Positions 21,128 to 22,222 of a DNA stretch of 22,222 bases are shown piece by piece. The position numbers were made by a program, and so were the translations under genes. The notes under the pieces were generated by a model. The model had not been told where the DNA came from, searched no databases, and saw only the letters and a program-made list of their open reading frames with translations. Numbering within the stretch: the first letter of the stretch is position 1; each line of letters opens with the position of its first letter. Source of the DNA: Darwinibacter acetoxidans_A (GTDB lineage: Bacteria > Bacillota > Limnochordia > Darwinibacteriales > Darwinibacteriaceae); contig JBHGWS010000091.1 of NCBI GenBank assembly GCA_041936745.1, positions 1 to 22,222 of the forward strand, written 5' to 3'.

Positions 21128-21841
21128 TTATTGGACCCTTCGCCAGACGTAAGTAGGCAGTAGATCTGCCGTGAATCGGTTCGCCGCCTGATTGACAGCG
21201 GCTGCCCGCGCCGCCGGTACATCAACGTTGGAAACACGGGGGATGAAAATGCGATCCGGCCGCTTACCCGCGGGATACCACTTATGCCCCACCGTTTCTT
21301 TATGGACGATGGTGTTTTCCCCTTCAACCCTCTCCCGGTATATGACATTACCGGTGCGGGTGCTTAAGATGCGGCCCGAAAAACCGACCATGGCCATTGT
21401 TGTGCGGGAAATTTCCCAACGTACTTCCTGCTCCCCTTCTTCGTTAGTCCTCGTCTTGGAAATATAAGGTTGTGTTTGAGTAACAGGCGCGAAATAGGCG
21501 GAGAGTTCCCCCACTAATAAAGCATCAACCCGCAGTAATTTACCGAGCCGCACCGCTTGATCGGGCGTGGGCATTACTCCGCGCCGCAAACCAAGGCGCA
21601 CCAAAGCCCATTCCGCTTCCACCGGCTCAACTACTTGATAATGTTCAGATAGTTTACGGCTGATCTGTTCTTCCATCTCGTAAGCAATCCCGTAATCATC
21701 CGTATAATTATCGAAAAACAAAACCGCTATACTGCTGGCGCCGCCTAAATCTTCCTTGGGCGCCACCACTGTGCGTTCATAGTTGGCACAACCTGACAAC
21801 AATACCATAATAACCGTAAGCAGTGTCAATTTACGCCACAT
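21128..21841 (-). CDS. CsgG-like exported lipoprotein
   Basis: This 237-residue protein has a clear lipoprotein signal: MWRK start, a hydrophobic core, and lipobox LLSGC with Cys18. The mature part resembles the CsgG/GNA1162-type periplasmic lipoprotein fold: SSIAVLFFDNYTDDYGIAYEMEEQISRKLSEHYQVVEP (about residues 36-73), then RLGKLLRVDALLVGELSAYF (103-122), and VGFSGRILSTRTGNVIYRERVEG (154-176). In Gram-negative bacteria such proteins sit at the outer membrane and include curli secretion and penicillin-binding-protein activator families; the role here is unknown. The ATG at 21841 has GGAGG 7 bases upstream. A hairpin-rich leader precedes it, and metK follows with its own promoter. Confidence 0.75.
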   Translation of the reverse strand: MWRKLTLLTVIMVLLSGCANYERTVVAPKEDLGGASSIAVLFFDNYTDDYGIAYEMEEQISRKLSEHYQVVEPVEAEWALVRLGLRRGVMPTPDQAVRLGKLLRVDALLVGELSAYFAPVTQTQPYISKTRTNEEGEQEVRWEISRTTMAMVGFSGRILSTRTGNVIYRERVEGENTIVHKETVGHKWYPAGKRPDRIFIPRVSNVDVPAARAAAVNQAANRFTADLLPTYVWRRVQ

Positions 21842-21867
21842 TTCTTTTCCTCCAGTATCATATTAGT

Positions 21868-21950
21868 CGGCTTTGCCGCGAAACTTCGGCTTTCGTTACA
21901 TACTTCGCCGGGGTAGTAGCTTTCCCTACCGCACATGCCCATTTCTGGCA
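21868..21950 (-). other. Hairpin-rich leader of the lipoprotein gene
   Basis: Four short hairpins follow one another on the minus strand: GCCA/(G)GGCA (21936-21950), GGTAG/CTACC (21912-21930), CGAAA/TTTCG (21879-21895) and CGGC-AAA-GCCG (21868-21878). They end 27 bases before the ATG at 21841. An extended -10 (TGGTATGAT at 22021-22029) upstream could start this transcript, but its -35 is poor. No known riboswitch consensus could be matched by eye. Confidence 0.45.
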
Positions 21951-21982
21951 AAAAATTACGGCCGGGCAATACTAGCCAACCG

Positions 21983-22016
21983 CCAAGGTAAAAAGGCGGC
22001 GGCCGCCGACACTTGG
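21983..22016. repeat. Nested palindrome between divergent genes
   Basis: A perfect 12-base palindrome CGGCGGCCGCCG (21997-22008) lies inside an outer inverted repeat CCAAG (21983-21987) / CTTGG (22012-22016). It sits between the lipoprotein gene and the cysteine desulfurase gene, and could be an operator or a hairpin in either leader. Confidence 0.5.
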
Positions 22017-22112
22017 TTTAATCATACCACATCTCTGTAAAAAGAGGGAAACAAAGGGTAATACTAGAAATAAAGAATGCCAAGAAAAGATCTGGCCGGA
22101 GGAGGTTTCCCT

Positions 22113-22222
22113 ATGCAAAATGAAATCTATTTGGATAACAGCGCGACCACTCCCGTGGCGGAAGAAGTAGTCCAAGCCATGGAACCCTACTGGTCCGTCC
22201 AATACGGTAACCCTTCTTCTCC
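22113..22222 (+). CDS. Cysteine desulfurase, NifS/IscS family (C-terminus cut by window edge)
   Basis: Only the first 36 residues are in the window, but they are diagnostic. IYLDNSATTPVAEEVVQAM and the following YGNPSS are the N-terminal signature of class V aminotransferase-type cysteine desulfurases. The enzyme uses pyridoxal phosphate to release sulfur from cysteine for Fe-S clusters or tRNA thiolation. The ATG at 22113 has GGAGGAGG 7 bases upstream. It diverges from the lipoprotein gene, with 271 bases between the two starts. Which branch (IscS, NifS, or one paired with MnmA) cannot be told from the visible part. Confidence 0.93.
   Translation, partial: MQNEIYLDNSATTPVAEEVVQAMEPYWSVQYGNPSS

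Noticed and set aside
21851..21950. A cyclic di-GMP-I riboswitch before the lipoprotein gene
   Set aside because: GGCAAAGCC is present, but the GGCAAACC, GACGCAAAGC and GGUAGC-type blocks do not occur in the required order.
21972..22202. A minus-strand frame of 76 codons at the right edge
   Set aside because: It runs opposite the clearly recognisable start of the cysteine desulfurase gene and through a palindrome; no ribosome site.

Overview
The window looks like chromosome of a deep-branching, probably spore-forming member of the Bacillota (Firmicutes, clostridial side). The late flagellar block comFA-comFC-yvyF-flgM-flgN-flgK-flgL-yviE-fliW-csrA-flaG-fliS has Bacillus/Clostridium order. 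A DegS/DegU-type pair, a GerE-like LuxR HTH protein, two SAM-I (S-box) riboswitches and strong AGGAGG ribosome sites agree with this. The genus cannot be told from the sequence alone. Two exported proteins, a beta-strand-rich 672-residue protein and a CsgG-like lipoprotein, would suit a diderm (outer-membrane) lineage, but they do not prove one.

Layout, left to right. Positions 1-10290 are all minus strand: a partial nucleotidyltransferase-like gene, hpf (with a sigma-H-like promoter), a cold-shock gene with its own promoter and terminator, then the flagellar/competence block read from comFA (9969) down to a FliT/FlgN-like gene (1403). Flagellin (hag) and the cap gene fliD, normally next to csrA/flaG/fliS, are absent. 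A 70-residue LuxR-type HTH gene sits upstream of comFA with its own terminator.

Positions 10291-11189 hold no convincing gene. They do hold several hairpins, most strikingly two copies of a palindrome with an identical G-rich (C-rich on the other strand) 20-nt loop and stems that differ by compensating changes. An HD-domain gene (plus) then converges on a degU-degS-like two-component pair (minus).

Positions 13733-16460 hold a SAM-I riboswitch, terminator and metN-metI-metQ, the methionine ABC importer. The degS promoter appears to lie inside the riboswitch leader on the opposite strand. MetQ has lost its lipobox cysteine.

Positions 16453-19661 (minus) are a translationally coupled three-gene cluster behind a perfect-consensus promoter: a small exported beta-sandwich protein, an exported PapD-like protein and a large exported beta-rich protein. 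The order matches chaperone-usher operons (subunit, chaperone, usher), but no family is recognised with confidence. This is the best candidate for an undescribed system.

Positions 19685-21112 hold metK with its SAM-I riboswitch and both terminators. Next come a CsgG-like lipoprotein gene with a hairpin-rich leader and, diverging at the right edge, the start of a cysteine desulfurase gene. The methionine importer and SAM synthetase are thus both under SAM control, flanking the exported-protein cluster.
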